From: an uncultured Bacilli bacterium | GTDB lineage: Bacteria > Bacillota_I > Bacilli_A > RF39 > UBA660 | Assembly (NCBI GenBank): GCA_944371905.1 | Contig: CALVYA010000003.1 | Coordinates: forward strand, 16,861-80,860 | DNA length: 64,000 bases | Direction: 5' to 3' | Shown: one piece after another, positions 36,577-45,490 of the stretch | How the letters are laid out: every line of letters begins with the position of its first letter | Numbering within the stretch: the stretch's first letter is position 1 | Notes under the pieces: model-generated | Database searches by the model: none | Told to the model about the DNA's origin: nothing | The model's input: only the letters and a program-made list of their open reading frames with translations | Translations under genes and position numbers: made by a program

Positions 36577-36650
36577 TGGCAGGGGCGGAGAGAATCGAAC
36601 TCCCAACAAAAGTTTTGGAGACTCCTATTATACCATTTAACTACGCCCCT
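36577..36650 (-). tRNA. trnW: tRNA-Trp (anticodon CCA)
   Basis: The minus strand folds as a standard cloverleaf: acceptor AGGGGCG/CGCCCCT, D stem GTTA/TAAT, anticodon arm GGAGT-CTCCAAA-ACTTT with CCA at 34-36, T arm GGGAG-TTCGATT-CTCTC, discriminator G, and an encoded CCA end. The decayed mobile region begins directly at its 3' side, so it may once have been an attachment site, but I found no second copy of its 3' end. Confidence 0.95.
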
Positions 36651-36741
36651 AAATAAATCAGATAGTTGTATTATAACATAATAGATCTCAATAGACAATA
36701 ACACAAATAATTTTTTTACATATTTTATTATAGGTGATATT

Positions 36742-37170
36742 ATGTCTATTGTTGCATATACAACGAAAGAAGTTGATCTTTTAGCAAGACTTATGAGAGC
36801 TGAAGCTGTGGGAGAAGGAGATTTAGGAATGCTTATGGTAGGTAATGTTGGTATCAATCGTGTACTTGCTAACTGCTTAACATTTAAAGATATTACTTCT
36901 ATTACTCAAATGGTTTATCAAACTCCTGGAGGTTTTGCTGGAATTAATAGTCCATTGTTTTTTAGCTCCGCTACTACTTTAGAAAAAGAATTAGCTATGC
37001 GTAATATAAACGGAGAATATTATTATCCTGCTACTAATGCTTTATGGTTTTATGCTCCGACTAATAACGAATCATGTGTACCATTATGGTATGATCAACG
37101 GTTAAGTGGCAGATATTTAAATCATTGCTTTTATATTCCATATGAAGGAACATGTGAAGCCATTCACTAA
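36742..37170 (+). CDS. SleB-like cell wall hydrolase (Hydrolase_2 family)
   Basis: A 142-residue protein consisting only of the catalytic domain of SleB/CwlJ-type lytic enzymes. LLARLMRAEAVGEGDLGMLM carries the catalytic Glu and is followed by VGNVGINRV; NHCFYIPYEG is at the C-terminus. It has no signal peptide, like CwlJ, which works on the cortex of spores. GGTGATATT precedes the ATG. Together with the CwlD-like and SpoIID-like genes it hints at a sporulation ancestry. Confidence 0.8.
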   Translation: MSIVAYTTKEVDLLARLMRAEAVGEGDLGMLMVGNVGINRVLANCLTFKDITSITQMVYQTPGGFAGINSPLFFSSATTLEKELAMRNINGEYYYPATNALWFYAPTNNESCVPLWYDQRLSGRYLNHCFYIPYEGTCEAIH

Positions 37171-37205
37171 TTTTTTACTAATATATTTAAGGATATGAAA
37201 TTTAT

Positions 37206-37244
37206 GTAATAAAAAGTTCACTTTTTTATCAATGAACTTTTTTT
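37206..37244. terminator. Bidirectional terminator
   Basis: AAAAAGTTCA-(loop)-TGAACTTTTTTTA between the SleB-like gene and the converging DedA gene. Confidence 0.7.
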
Positions 37245-37246
37245 AT

Positions 37247-37867
37247 CTATTTTTTTATTCTTTTCATTCGCTTTGAATAGAAAATACTAACAAATACTAC
37301 AAATACAATAATTAATAAAATAACTACTATATGAGAGTATCTATCAAATATACCTAAGATTGATTCCCAGTTTTCACCAAAACTACTTCCTAGTACCGTT
37401 AAAACTGTATTCCAAATTAAAGATCCTGCAATTGTGTATATTAAAAATTTACCCATTGGCATTTCACTCATTCCAGCTGGAATAGAAATTAAACTCCTAA
37501 CAATAGGAATAAATCTACAGAAAAATACTGTTTTATTACCTTTCGTATCAAACCATTCATCAGCTTTATCAATATCTTTAGTCTTAAGTCGTAAAATTTT
37601 ACCAATCTTACCTGATACAATTTTTTTCAAACGTTCTTTATTTAAAATCTTACCAATATAATATAAAACGATAGCTCCTAATAGCGAACCCAATGTTGAA
37701 AAAATAACAACATTAATAATATTTAAATCACTATAAGTAGTCATAAATCCACCAAATAATAAAATTACCTCAGACGGAATAGGTGGAAAAATATTTTCAA
37801 TAGCTATTAAAAGAAAGATTCCTAAATAGCCAAATTCATTCATAATTGATATAATTAACTCTTGCAT
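37247..37867 (-). CDS. DedA/VTT-family membrane protein
   Basis: A 206-residue protein of the DedA (SNARE-associated Golgi) family. Family motifs are IENIFPPIPSEVILLFGGF with the membrane-embedded Glu, FFCRFIPIVRSLISIPAGM with the key arginines, and FLIYTIAGSLIWNTVL. Members of this family flip undecaprenyl phosphate or phospholipid across the membrane. AAAGGAGATTAT precedes the ATG. Confidence 0.9.
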   Translation of the reverse strand: MQELIISIMNEFGYLGIFLLIAIENIFPPIPSEVILLFGGFMTTYSDLNIINVVIFSTLGSLLGAIVLYYIGKILNKERLKKIVSGKIGKILRLKTKDIDKADEWFDTKGNKTVFFCRFIPIVRSLISIPAGMSEMPMGKFLIYTIAGSLIWNTVLTVLGSSFGENWESILGIFDRYSHIVVILLIIVFVVFVSIFYSKRMKRIKK

Positions 37868-38021
37868 ATAATCTCCTTTAATTCTCTATAAGTATAACAT
37901 GCATTATAAATAAAGTAAATTTTAAAATTATATATATTACACTTTATGACACTAATAGAAATTATATTATAATACCATAGATAAAAAGCACCTAAAAACA
38001 AAGGTGCATTATTATATAAGT

Positions 38022-39152
38022 TTATGCAGGTATAATAAGAACCTGACCGATAGTTAATAAATCTGATGTCAAATTATTTAATCTTCTAATAGCATCTACT
38101 GTAGTGTTATAAGTTCTAGCAATATTATATAAATTATCTCCATTTTTTACATAATAAGTAATGTAACTTTCAGTAGTAGGGATTTTTAATACTTGCCCAA
38201 TGGTGAGTAATGTAGATGGTAAGTTATTGTATCTTTGTAATTCACTTGCCGTGATACCATATCTTTTTGCAATACTATATAAGCTATCTCCACTTTTTAC
38301 AACATACTCAATTACGTTGCTAGATGGTGGTGTAGATGGTTCTTCTGGTTCTTCGGTAGTACCAGGAATAATTAATACATCTCCTATTTGTAAAATGGTA
38401 TTAGTCAAATTATTAGCACTAATTAGTTCATCTACTGTAATTCCATATTGATTAGCTATTTTCCATAAGCTATCTCCTGGTTGTACTGTATATGTAATAT
38501 TATTACCTGTATTTGGAGTAGTTGGTATTAATAATTGTTGATTAACGGAAAGAACTGTTGAAGGTAATTGATTAAATTCAATAATATCATTTACACTTAT
38601 TCCATATTGATTAGCTATTTTATATAAGGTATCTCCACTTTTTACAGTATATACTATATATTCTCCTGGTGGAGTTACTTCTGGTGTTGTTTGTGGAATT
38701 TTTAACATCTGACCAACTGTTAATAAATTAGAAGTTAAATTATTAGCACTTTTTAACTCATCTACTGTTATACCATATTTAGAAGCAATAGAATATAGTG
38801 AATCTCCTTTTTGCACTATATATACATTGCTACTAGAGCCTTCTGGCGGTGTATAAGGTACCCCTATATAGTTTGCTACTGCTCTTACTACAGCTTCACC
38901 ATAATCCAACAGGTTATTTTGAAGTTTTTTTAGATCATTAGCATTATCGATAAATCCATATTCAATGAGTAATGGCTGAGTATTACCAGTTAATCTATGT
39001 ATATAATAATAATCTTTTGAAGTATCACTTGGTAGTCTTCTTTGATAATACTTTCTCATTTTTTGACCTTCAGCACCAATTGATTCTAAAACACTTCTAG
39101 CTAAAGTCGAATCATTTCTAAGAGCATAGATTATTTCAGCACCTTCCCCACC
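38022..39152 (-). pseudogene. 3' part of a LysM N-acetylmuramoyl-L-alanine amidase, cut off by the mobile element
   Basis: The frame runs from the att core at 39145-39152 through EGAEIIYALRNDSTLARSVL (upstream of any start codon) to 38022. It holds the second half of an Amidase_3 domain with the catalytic glutamate in LLIEYGFIDNANDLKKL, then five LysM repeats of about 45 residues (each starting like YTVKSGDTLYKIA and ending in IP). Its 5' half lies 12 kb away at 51330-51595 on the same strand. Joined at the core, they form one 462-codon protein. In the present state translation could at best begin at ATG 39059, leaving out the metal site, so the fragment should be inactive as an amidase. LysM repeats would still bind peptidoglycan. 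Confidence 0.88.
39145..39152. repeat. Attachment core, left junction
   Basis: TCCCCACC on the plus strand, identical to the copy at 51330-51337. Left of it is amidase sequence; right of it, the end of the KAP gene begins within 9 bp. Confidence 0.85.
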
Positions 39153-39160
39153 CCATAAGT

Positions 39161-40840
39161 TTAGTTTCCATTGTTTATTATTTCATTAATCTTTTCTGTT
39201 ATTTTTGGATAATTTCTATTTATTTCATTTTTATTTTCTCTAAAAAAACATGCAATATAAGCAAATATAAATTGATCTTTGGTTACATCTTGAGCAACTA
39301 TAGGATCAGTTTGCGTTAATTTATAATTTTCAAAATTATTTGAACTGTTCTTAGAACTAAAATAGCATCTTTTATTAATCAATCTTCCCTCATACATATC
39401 TATTTCATTATTATTATAACCCATTAAATAATTATCTAAATCTAGTTTCAAATTACTAGGTTTTAATGTATCACCTATTCCAATTTGCCTATTGTAATTA
39501 TTTGAACTACTTCTATCTGATTCTAATACCGGAAATCTATTACCTAAATAAAATTCTTTAAAAATATTATTAATTTCTTGATCGTTTTCCTCAAATAATT
39601 TTTTTATTGAACTATTTATAATACTATAATTTTCATCATCTACAGTTGACAATTCTATATTCTTATATTTTTTTCCATTAATTTTAATAATTCCCTTTTG
39701 ATACATCATTTCAATATCATTAATACACACAGGAAATCTTTCTGAATTGTAAATAGAATTCTTTACCACATTTTCATCTATATTAAAATATTTTTCTTCT
39801 TGAAAATACTTCAATAGCAAATGATATAAACTTTCTCCATCGGAAATTTCTTTCTTATATTTTTTTAAAAATCTAACAAAAAATCTTATACTTAAATATT
39901 TGTTTTTAATAAATTCAACAATTTCATCATATTCTATAACAGTTAAATTTGTTGATAATTTATTTTCCTTTAATAAATTTTTTATTCTTTGATGTATTGT
40001 AGAAAAATCTATTCTTAAAGATATAACTTTTTCTACAACAAAAAGTCCTTTATTTCGATAAGTAGATAAGTCTAAGCTATTATTTTCATAAAAGGTTGGT
40101 TCTCCGATTCTCCTTATAGTTCTTATATAATCTCCTGTAATTAAAACATATTTATCAATTTTATGAGTTTTTATATATTCTGAAATTTTATTTGCAACTA
40201 TTAATATTTCCTCAATGTCATCTATTCTATCAATATCTTCAATAACTAGAACTTTTTCAACTTTGTTTAAAATACCCTTGATTAACTTTGTTTCATAATA
40301 TTTACCATTATCTTTTTTAATAAATTTAATTAAAGGTACAGGCTTTATAAAAATAAAAATCCAAGCAACAAATAATATAACAACTATCATAATTATTAAA
40401 CCAATTAATAAAGTTTTTAGATTATCATTAGTTGAACATATTAAACTAAAATTTTTTATTGAGCACACTAAATTGTTACTTGTCATAATATCAATTAAAA
40501 TTGATATTATACTACTTGATAGTATTGTAATAATAGTTAACAACAATGTTAAAAACAATGCCCATGAGCTAGATTTTCCTTTATCCTTTTTATGTGTTTG
40601 ATAATAAATATCTTCCAAGTAATCTTCAGACTTATTTAACCATGGAGAATAAATGTTATTTTGAGGAACTTTTAAATTATTTTCAATAAATGTAGTCTTT
40701 CCCCATCCAAAATCAGCATTAAGAAAAACCACTCTAGTTTCAGGATCTTCTTTAATAAATTCAGTTATACGAGTTTTATATTTTTTTTCAAACTCATTTA
40801 AATCTTCATGTATTTCATATTTTTTAGATTTACTGCACAT
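39161..40840 (-). CDS. KAP-family P-loop NTPase with membrane insertion
   Basis: A 559-residue protein. Walker A is NADFGWGKTTF near residue 45 and Walker B is VLVIEDIDRIDD near 195. Between them lie two to three membrane helices (about residues 90-115 and 140-175), the hallmark insertion of KAP NTPases, which are predicted to organise protein complexes at the membrane and recur in phage-defence loci. The C-terminal 250 residues are helical and of unknown fold. It starts 7 bp after the Fic gene behind AGGTGAATT, as third gene of the HEPN-Fic-KAP operon. It stops 9 bp from the element boundary, so it is the last gene of the element. Confidence 0.75.
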   Translation of the reverse strand: MCSKSKKYEIHEDLNEFEKKYKTRITEFIKEDPETRVVFLNADFGWGKTTFIENNLKVPQNNIYSPWLNKSEDYLEDIYYQTHKKDKGKSSSWALFLTLLLTIITILSSSIISILIDIMTSNNLVCSIKNFSLICSTNDNLKTLLIGLIIMIVVILFVAWIFIFIKPVPLIKFIKKDNGKYYETKLIKGILNKVEKVLVIEDIDRIDDIEEILIVANKISEYIKTHKIDKYVLITGDYIRTIRRIGEPTFYENNSLDLSTYRNKGLFVVEKVISLRIDFSTIHQRIKNLLKENKLSTNLTVIEYDEIVEFIKNKYLSIRFFVRFLKKYKKEISDGESLYHLLLKYFQEEKYFNIDENVVKNSIYNSERFPVCINDIEMMYQKGIIKINGKKYKNIELSTVDDENYSIINSSIKKLFEENDQEINNIFKEFYLGNRFPVLESDRSSSNNYNRQIGIGDTLKPSNLKLDLDNYLMGYNNNEIDMYEGRLINKRCYFSSKNSSNNFENYKLTQTDPIVAQDVTKDQFIFAYIACFFRENKNEINRNYPKITEKINEIINNGN

Positions 40841-40847
40841 AATTCAC

Positions 40848-41774
40848 CTACATCATTTCTAAATATTTTTTCAACATTTCAACTTCTAACTTAGTAACTA
40901 GTTTAACAAAATCTGTATAATTACTAGTTGTGTGTGCTTTGTCTAATGCTTCATAATATTTCAATCTTGATTCTTTCTTTATAATTACAGGATTATATCC
41001 ACTATTCATAAGATCTAAATTCATAAGTAATCTTGAGGTTCTACCATTACCATCTACAAATGGATGTATTTTAACTAACTCTCCATGTAATAATGCAGCT
41101 TTAATTATAGGATGATATTCATTCCAAGTTTTATAAGTTAAGATTAACTTTTCCATTAATTCTGGTATTTTAATATAATCTGGCGGAATATGTGATGCTC
41201 CTTTTATACTCACATTCTCTTTTCTATATCTTCCAGCATTTTCATTGTCTATATCTTTTAAAATTAATTGATGAATATTTTTTATATTCCATTCAGTTAT
41301 TGGATTTGTATCTTTAACAATATCATCTAAATACAAAATTGCCTTTTCATGGTTTATTGCTTCCAAATGTTCTTTAATTGATTTACCACCAACTGTAATA
41401 CCTTCTAAAACAACTTGTGTTTCTCTTAAAGTCAAAGTATTACCTTCAATCCCATTGCTATTGTAAGTCCATTCTAAATTTATTGATTCTTTTAAAGATT
41501 TAATAGTTTCTTTAGATAAAGGTCTTTTTTTATCCAATTCTTCTTTTAATTTATCTACTTCATCAAAATAATCTTCTTTCAACTCAATTATAAAATTATT
41601 ATCATCAGGTTTAATAATTCTTTTATCTACCGGTTTTTCTGCATCAATAGGAATATTCCAACTACTTCCAACTTTAACCGCACCTTCAATTCTGCCTTCT
41701 GCTAATAGTTGTCTAATTCTTCTTTCACTAATATTCCATTTTTCTACTGCTTCTTTTGTAGTCATATAGTTCAT
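40848..41774 (-). CDS. Fic-domain protein with N-terminal DNA-binding domain
   Basis: A 308-residue protein. Residues 1-55 are a MerR/excisionase-like helix-turn-helix (MTTKEAVEKWNISERRIRQL). A Fic_N-like region follows with the self-inhibitory motif SNGIEGN near residue 115, which holds Fic enzymes in check. The Fic core HPFVDGNGRTSRLLMNLDLM is complete with catalytic His and the phosphate-binding GNGR, so it can be an AMP or other nucleotide transferase. The joined HTH suggests that it also represses its own operon, probably at the TACC-N6-GGTA operators. The start is 41774 behind GGTGAAAAAT; it is 14 bp after the HEPN gene. Confidence 0.85.
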   Translation of the reverse strand: MNYMTTKEAVEKWNISERRIRQLLAEGRIEGAVKVGSSWNIPIDAEKPVDKRIIKPDDNNFIIELKEDYFDEVDKLKEELDKKRPLSKETIKSLKESINLEWTYNSNGIEGNTLTLRETQVVLEGITVGGKSIKEHLEAINHEKAILYLDDIVKDTNPITEWNIKNIHQLILKDIDNENAGRYRKENVSIKGASHIPPDYIKIPELMEKLILTYKTWNEYHPIIKAALLHGELVKIHPFVDGNGRTSRLLMNLDLMNSGYNPVIIKKESRLKYYEALDKAHTTSNYTDFVKLVTKLEVEMLKKYLEMM

Positions 41775-41788
41775 ATTTTTCACCATCC

Positions 41789-42877
41789 TTATATTTCTTT
41801 TATTATTTCTAATAGCTTATAATCATTTAGATACTCTTTAAATATAATAACCATATATCTTAAACTTCTATTGATAAGCTTATCCCACGTATTAATTTTA
41901 TCAAAGTCTTTTGTACTAATATATTTCAGTTCTTTGCATAATTCAAAATATTTTTTTAAATCTTTATCTAACTTTTTAAAATTTCCGTGCGCTATATCAG
42001 ACCTTATATAATAAATCAACTTACATTCCCTAGAAATATCATTATAATTTACAGTTTTATCATTTAAATATGTAATTAATGTAACTTTATTTTTAAATTG
42101 CTTACTAATTGAATCTTCAATATTAAATCTTGTTGAATCTGGTGAATGTGTCAATAACAATTCAATAATTGAAACAATAGAAACAAATTTCATTTTTAAA
42201 TCATAATTCTTTCTTAATAGTTGAATACTTTCAGTAATATATTCTACTGTTTCTTTATCTTCAAATTCTTTTATAACATGATAATTTTTTATAATATTTT
42301 CATAATAAAAATTAAATCCGTTAAATCTGTATTCTTCTTTTTTTATTTTTTCCGTTTTTCTACGTGTTGATTCAACAATTATCTCTAAAAAAGAATTTTG
42401 AATTTGATGACAAACAATTTCATTATTTAAATCATAAAAATCATCTACTGCAAGAATAGAAAAGTCAACATAATTATAAACATCAAACGATAGAAGTGTT
42501 AAAGTATCAATATAATTTTTAGCCGTTTCTACTACTTTTTCATACTCATAAGGCTTAAAACCTTCTTTTAATCTTAATATTACCCACATAGATGCAACTT
42601 TATAACACGGATCTTTATATTTACAATTATCAATGCATTTACTTACATATTCATCTTTTTTATATCTTGTTTTAAAACGCTCTATGACATAATCAAGAGT
42701 TATATATCCTTCCTCACCAATAGATTTATCAGTTGGCGGAAAAGGAGTAGCTTTTCTTATTATTTTTTCTACATACTTTATTTCTTCGGATGTTCTCGGG
42801 TTATCAAAATAAAAACCTTCCATTATTTCCAATTTTTCTTCAATTGGGTACATAAATTTTGTCATTATAAAGTTCAT
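41789..42877 (-). CDS. Apea-like HEPN-domain protein
   Basis: A 362-residue soluble protein, helical throughout. Near residue 300 it has LIYYIRSDIAHGNFKKL, in which R-S-D-I-A-H is the R-x4-H catalytic motif of HEPN ribonucleases of the Apea-like group. The N-terminal 230 residues match nothing I recognise and may bind the trigger. HEPN proteins are frequent toxins in abortive-infection systems. First gene of the operon, directly behind the consensus promoter; start at 42877 behind GAGGTGATTGGGA. Confidence 0.65.
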   Translation of the reverse strand: MNFIMTKFMYPIEEKLEIMEGFYFDNPRTSEEIKYVEKIIRKATPFPPTDKSIGEEGYITLDYVIERFKTRYKKDEYVSKCIDNCKYKDPCYKVASMWVILRLKEGFKPYEYEKVVETAKNYIDTLTLLSFDVYNYVDFSILAVDDFYDLNNEIVCHQIQNSFLEIIVESTRRKTEKIKKEEYRFNGFNFYYENIIKNYHVIKEFEDKETVEYITESIQLLRKNYDLKMKFVSIVSIIELLLTHSPDSTRFNIEDSISKQFKNKVTLITYLNDKTVNYNDISRECKLIYYIRSDIAHGNFKKLDKDLKKYFELCKELKYISTKDFDKINTWDKLINRSLRYMVIIFKEYLNDYKLLEIIKEI

Positions 42878-42897
42878 TCCCAATCACCTCTAAACCG

Positions 42898-42949
42898 ATT
42901 ATACCGCATCCGGTAGTATTTGTCAACATGTCACTACCAGACACGGTAG
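42898..42949 (-). promoter_or_regulatory. Consensus sigma-A promoter with two operator copies for the HEPN-Fic-KAP operon
   Basis: On the minus strand TTGACA (42921-42926), a 17-bp spacer and TATAAT (42898-42903) match the consensus exactly. Two copies of the palindrome TACC-N6-GGTA flank the -35 box: one at 42902-42915 overlaps the -10 and spacer, the other at 42935-42948 lies just upstream of -35. Their centres are 33 bp apart, about three helical turns, so one dimer could sit on each site on the same face. This is a tightly repressed promoter by design. Confidence 0.8.
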
Positions 42950-42956
42950 TTTCACT

Positions 42957-44615
42957 TTAGCTATTTTTACCCTTCCTTCCATAAGGATTTCTTACTTTAT
43001 TTTTATCAATATAAACAAATTCTATTTGAGGTATAACATCATATTTAAATTTAATAGTAATATTTCTGTCTTTATCTATTACTATCTTATCTATCAAAGC
43101 TTCTATTAATTCTCTTTTAGGTTTATTTAAATCTAATAATTCTTTAATCTTTTTAATGTAATTTGGTAATATACTTTGATTATTTCTTGAAGTATATTTT
43201 TTTAATTCTTCTTCATCGATTCTTTCAACAATTTGTTTTAATTTCAATTCAAATGGACTAGCTAATTCTTTATAAACATTAACAGATATTACGCCATCAC
43301 ACCTATCGTTATATAACATAGATATTTTATTAGTAATCTTTTCTTTTTCTACTTTTAAACTTTTTATAACTTCATCTATACTTTCCTTTTCTTTATGAAT
43401 ATTCTTTGTTATTTCATTATTTAATTCTTCTAAATCTAAGCCATTAACTAATTCAGATACTACATAATTAATCTTTTCTAGTATTTGTTTTTCTAAATAG
43501 TTATACGGAAAGAAATGAGAATAGCATCTACCTCTAACTGGATCTCTAGAATATCTATTACAGTTGATAGACCAATAATCCTTATTTCTTCTATAAAGTA
43601 CTGTTAGTCTATTACCACATTCTTTACAAAATAATTTACCTTCTAATATTCTTTTTTCTCTTTTTGTTTTAATTTCATAATTTCTAGTTTTTCTTTTTCT
43701 TAAAATATTAACATAATTAAAAGTTTCTCTATCTACTAATGCTTCATGAGTATTTTCTACAATAGTCCATAATTTTTCATCAAGTGTTATTTTCTTCTTT
43801 GATTTATAATTAACTTTAGTTTGAACATGTTGTACCATATCACCAGTATATATTCTATTGGCTAATATCTTTTTTACTGTTGTAATATTCCAAGTATCTC
43901 TATCAATAAGTTGTAATGAATAAGAAGTCTTTTTATAGCCACTTGGAGTTGGCACTTTCATTTCATTTAGTTTATTTGCTATTTCAGTAGCTCCCACTCC
44001 ATTAGCTCTTAATTTAAATATTTCTTTGACTATCCAATCAGTTTCTGGATTAGGTATTAAATGACCTTTGTCTTCTGGATCTCTCATATAACCAAAACTA
44101 GGTAAACTTCCTACAAACTTTCCATTTAATCTTTTTTGATTTAATACTGCTCTAATCTTAACTGAATTTTGTTTACTATAATAATCATTACACGCAATAA
44201 TAAAAGTAGATGAATCATTACTAGCTTGTTCTTTAAATGTATCAACTGATTCTGATATAGAAATAAATCTAATATTATTTTCCGGAAAAAATGTTTCTGT
44301 ATAATATCCAGTCATAACATGATCTCTTCCAAATCTTGATAAATCTTTAACTATTACACAATTTATCTCTTTATTTTTTATATCTTCTAGCATTTTTTTA
44401 AATGCTGGTCTATCAAAATCAGTACCAGAAAAACCATCATCTACATATTCTTTAATTAAATTAAAATTATTATTTTTTACATAACCCCTTAATAATTCTT
44501 TTTGATTTATTACACTTTCACTATCAGATTCATATTTTTTGTCTCTATCTTCTTGAGATAATCTTATATAGATTCCAACTCTGAAATCCATATTATTTAA
44601 GTAAGTATTATACAT
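42957..44615 (-). CDS. Large serine recombinase (integrase of the element)
   Basis: A 552-residue site-specific recombinase. The resolvase domain covers residues 10-160 with the catalytic serine in GIYIRLSQEDRD and arginines in KDLSRFGRDH. The recombinase domain follows (GYMRDPEDKGHLIPNPET; NRIYTGDMVQ), then a zinc ribbon (FCKECGNRL ... CNRYSRDPVRGRC), a coiled coil and a C-terminal segment. All parts are intact, so it should be active. It would integrate and, with a directionality factor, excise the element at the TCCCCACC cores. AGGAGGTA precedes two consecutive ATGs; the second, at 44615, is better spaced. Confidence 0.93.
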   Translation of the reverse strand: MYNTYLNNMDFRVGIYIRLSQEDRDKKYESDSESVINQKELLRGYVKNNNFNLIKEYVDDGFSGTDFDRPAFKKMLEDIKNKEINCVIVKDLSRFGRDHVMTGYYTETFFPENNIRFISISESVDTFKEQASNDSSTFIIACNDYYSKQNSVKIRAVLNQKRLNGKFVGSLPSFGYMRDPEDKGHLIPNPETDWIVKEIFKLRANGVGATEIANKLNEMKVPTPSGYKKTSYSLQLIDRDTWNITTVKKILANRIYTGDMVQHVQTKVNYKSKKKITLDEKLWTIVENTHEALVDRETFNYVNILRKRKTRNYEIKTKREKRILEGKLFCKECGNRLTVLYRRNKDYWSINCNRYSRDPVRGRCYSHFFPYNYLEKQILEKINYVVSELVNGLDLEELNNEITKNIHKEKESIDEVIKSLKVEKEKITNKISMLYNDRCDGVISVNVYKELASPFELKLKQIVERIDEEELKKYTSRNNQSILPNYIKKIKELLDLNKPKRELIEALIDKIVIDKDRNITIKFKYDVIPQIEFVYIDKNKVRNPYGRKGKNS

Positions 44616-44693
44616 CATTACCTCCTTTTAACTTACTTAATTGATTATTAAGACGAGTCGATGATACCATCATTAATGAAAAGATGCAAATCA

Positions 44694-44789
44694 TTATTTA
44701 GCGTCTCCTTTTTCTTTTAAAATTTCCTCAATAAGATATTTTAAAATAAGATCTTTAAATGTAATTTTATTTATATAGGTATCCTCCAT
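44694..44789 (-). CDS. Possible 31-residue peptide upstream of the integrase gene
   Basis: The frame begins MEDTYINKITFKDLI and ends KEKGDAK, an amphipathic helix. AGGTGGGATATAT lies before the ATG. The frame overlaps the end of a 27-residue frame above it. Tentative: such short frames may be translated regulators, but can arise by chance. Confidence 0.35.
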   Translation of the reverse strand: MEDTYINKITFKDLILKYLIEEILKEKGDAK

Positions 44790-44850
44790 ATATATCCCAC
44801 CTATATAAATTTATGCTATATATTTTATATTTAGATATTTTTTCATACAT
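44767..44850 (-). CDS. Possible 27-residue peptide upstream of the integrase gene
   Basis: The frame begins MYEKISKYKIYSINLY, with AGGAGGGATTAT before the ATG. It overlaps the following small frame in another phase. Low confidence; supported only by the ribosome site. Confidence 0.25.
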   Translation of the reverse strand: MYEKISKYKIYSINLYRWDIYGGYLYK

Positions 44851-44885
44851 ATAATCCCTCCTTTTCTAATATAAAATCTATAATT

Positions 44886-45032
44886 TTAAATATTATTTTT
44901 TTCTAACATTTTTATATAACCAATTTCTATTAATTCAATCATCATTTTTGTAATAGATATGTTATATACTTTAGCCATTAATTTTACTCTTTCAAAAAGT
45001 TCAAATGGTAAATAAAAATTAAATCTTTTCAT
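44886..45032 (-). CDS. 48-residue ribbon-helix-helix-like protein
   Basis: The frame MKRFNFYLPFELFERVKLMA continues with KVYNISITKMMIELIEIGY. It has the shape of a ribbon-helix-helix (Arc/CopG) DNA-binding unit: one beta strand, helix A, a turn with Ser/Thr, and helix B. AAAGGAGGAAACAT precedes the ATG. It lies between the HTH_36 gene and the integrase gene on the same strand and is a candidate recombination directionality factor or repressor. Confidence 0.65.
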   Translation of the reverse strand: MKRFNFYLPFELFERVKLMAKVYNISITKMMIELIEIGYIKMLEKNNI

Positions 45033-45178
45033 ATGTTTCCTCCTTTCTTAAAAAGTTCTTTTTTAAATATTTAAACTAGTTTAAATACTTATTTTATAAT
45101 TATTAATATTTTTTATTTTATATTTATTATATATATTAGATGATTCCATCCTTATTAAATAAAAAATCATCCATATCT

Positions 45179-45472
45179 TTAGAATAAATCTTCTATGTCT
45201 ATGGATGATGTTGATACATCTTTAATATATATTTTTCTTTTATGCTTTTCATTAGTAATATAAATATAATTACTATCTTTTAATTCTTTTATTAATCTTG
45301 TAATTGTTCTATTAATTGTATTTAATGTTTCTGATAAATATGTATTATCTGCAAAACAATAATCCCTTACATATGATAATACTACTATTACACCATATAA
45401 TAATTTAGCATTAGGACTTATACTTTTATCCATTAAAACACTAATAGGAATTTTAACATATTTATTATCCAT
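45179..45472 (-). CDS. HTH_36-type winged-helix protein (Rep- or control-like)
   Basis: A 97-residue protein. KIPISVLMDKSISPNAKLLYG and NTYLSETLNTINRTITRLI match the HTH_36 winged helix found at the N-terminus of replication initiators in Firmicutes elements. The usual C-terminal catalytic part is absent, so it may be a regulator that binds the repeats upstream (45491-45708). AAAGGAGGGGTATA precedes the ATG. Confidence 0.7.
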   Translation of the reverse strand: MDNKYVKIPISVLMDKSISPNAKLLYGVIVVLSYVRDYCFADNTYLSETLNTINRTITRLIKELKDSNYIYITNEKHKRKIYIKDVSTSSIDIEDLF

Positions 45473-45490
45473 TATACCCCTCCTTTATTG

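Noticed and set aside
36577..36650. tRNA-Trp 3' end as the attachment site of the 12-kb defence element
   Set aside because: The element's ends lie inside the amidase gene at 39145 and 51337, both with TCCCCACC. No copy of the tRNA 3' end was found elsewhere.
38022..39059. A complete stand-alone LysM protein starting at ATG 39059
   Set aside because: The amidase-domain frame continues upstream of this ATG to the att core and matches the separated 5' half exactly, so it is the rest of a split gene.
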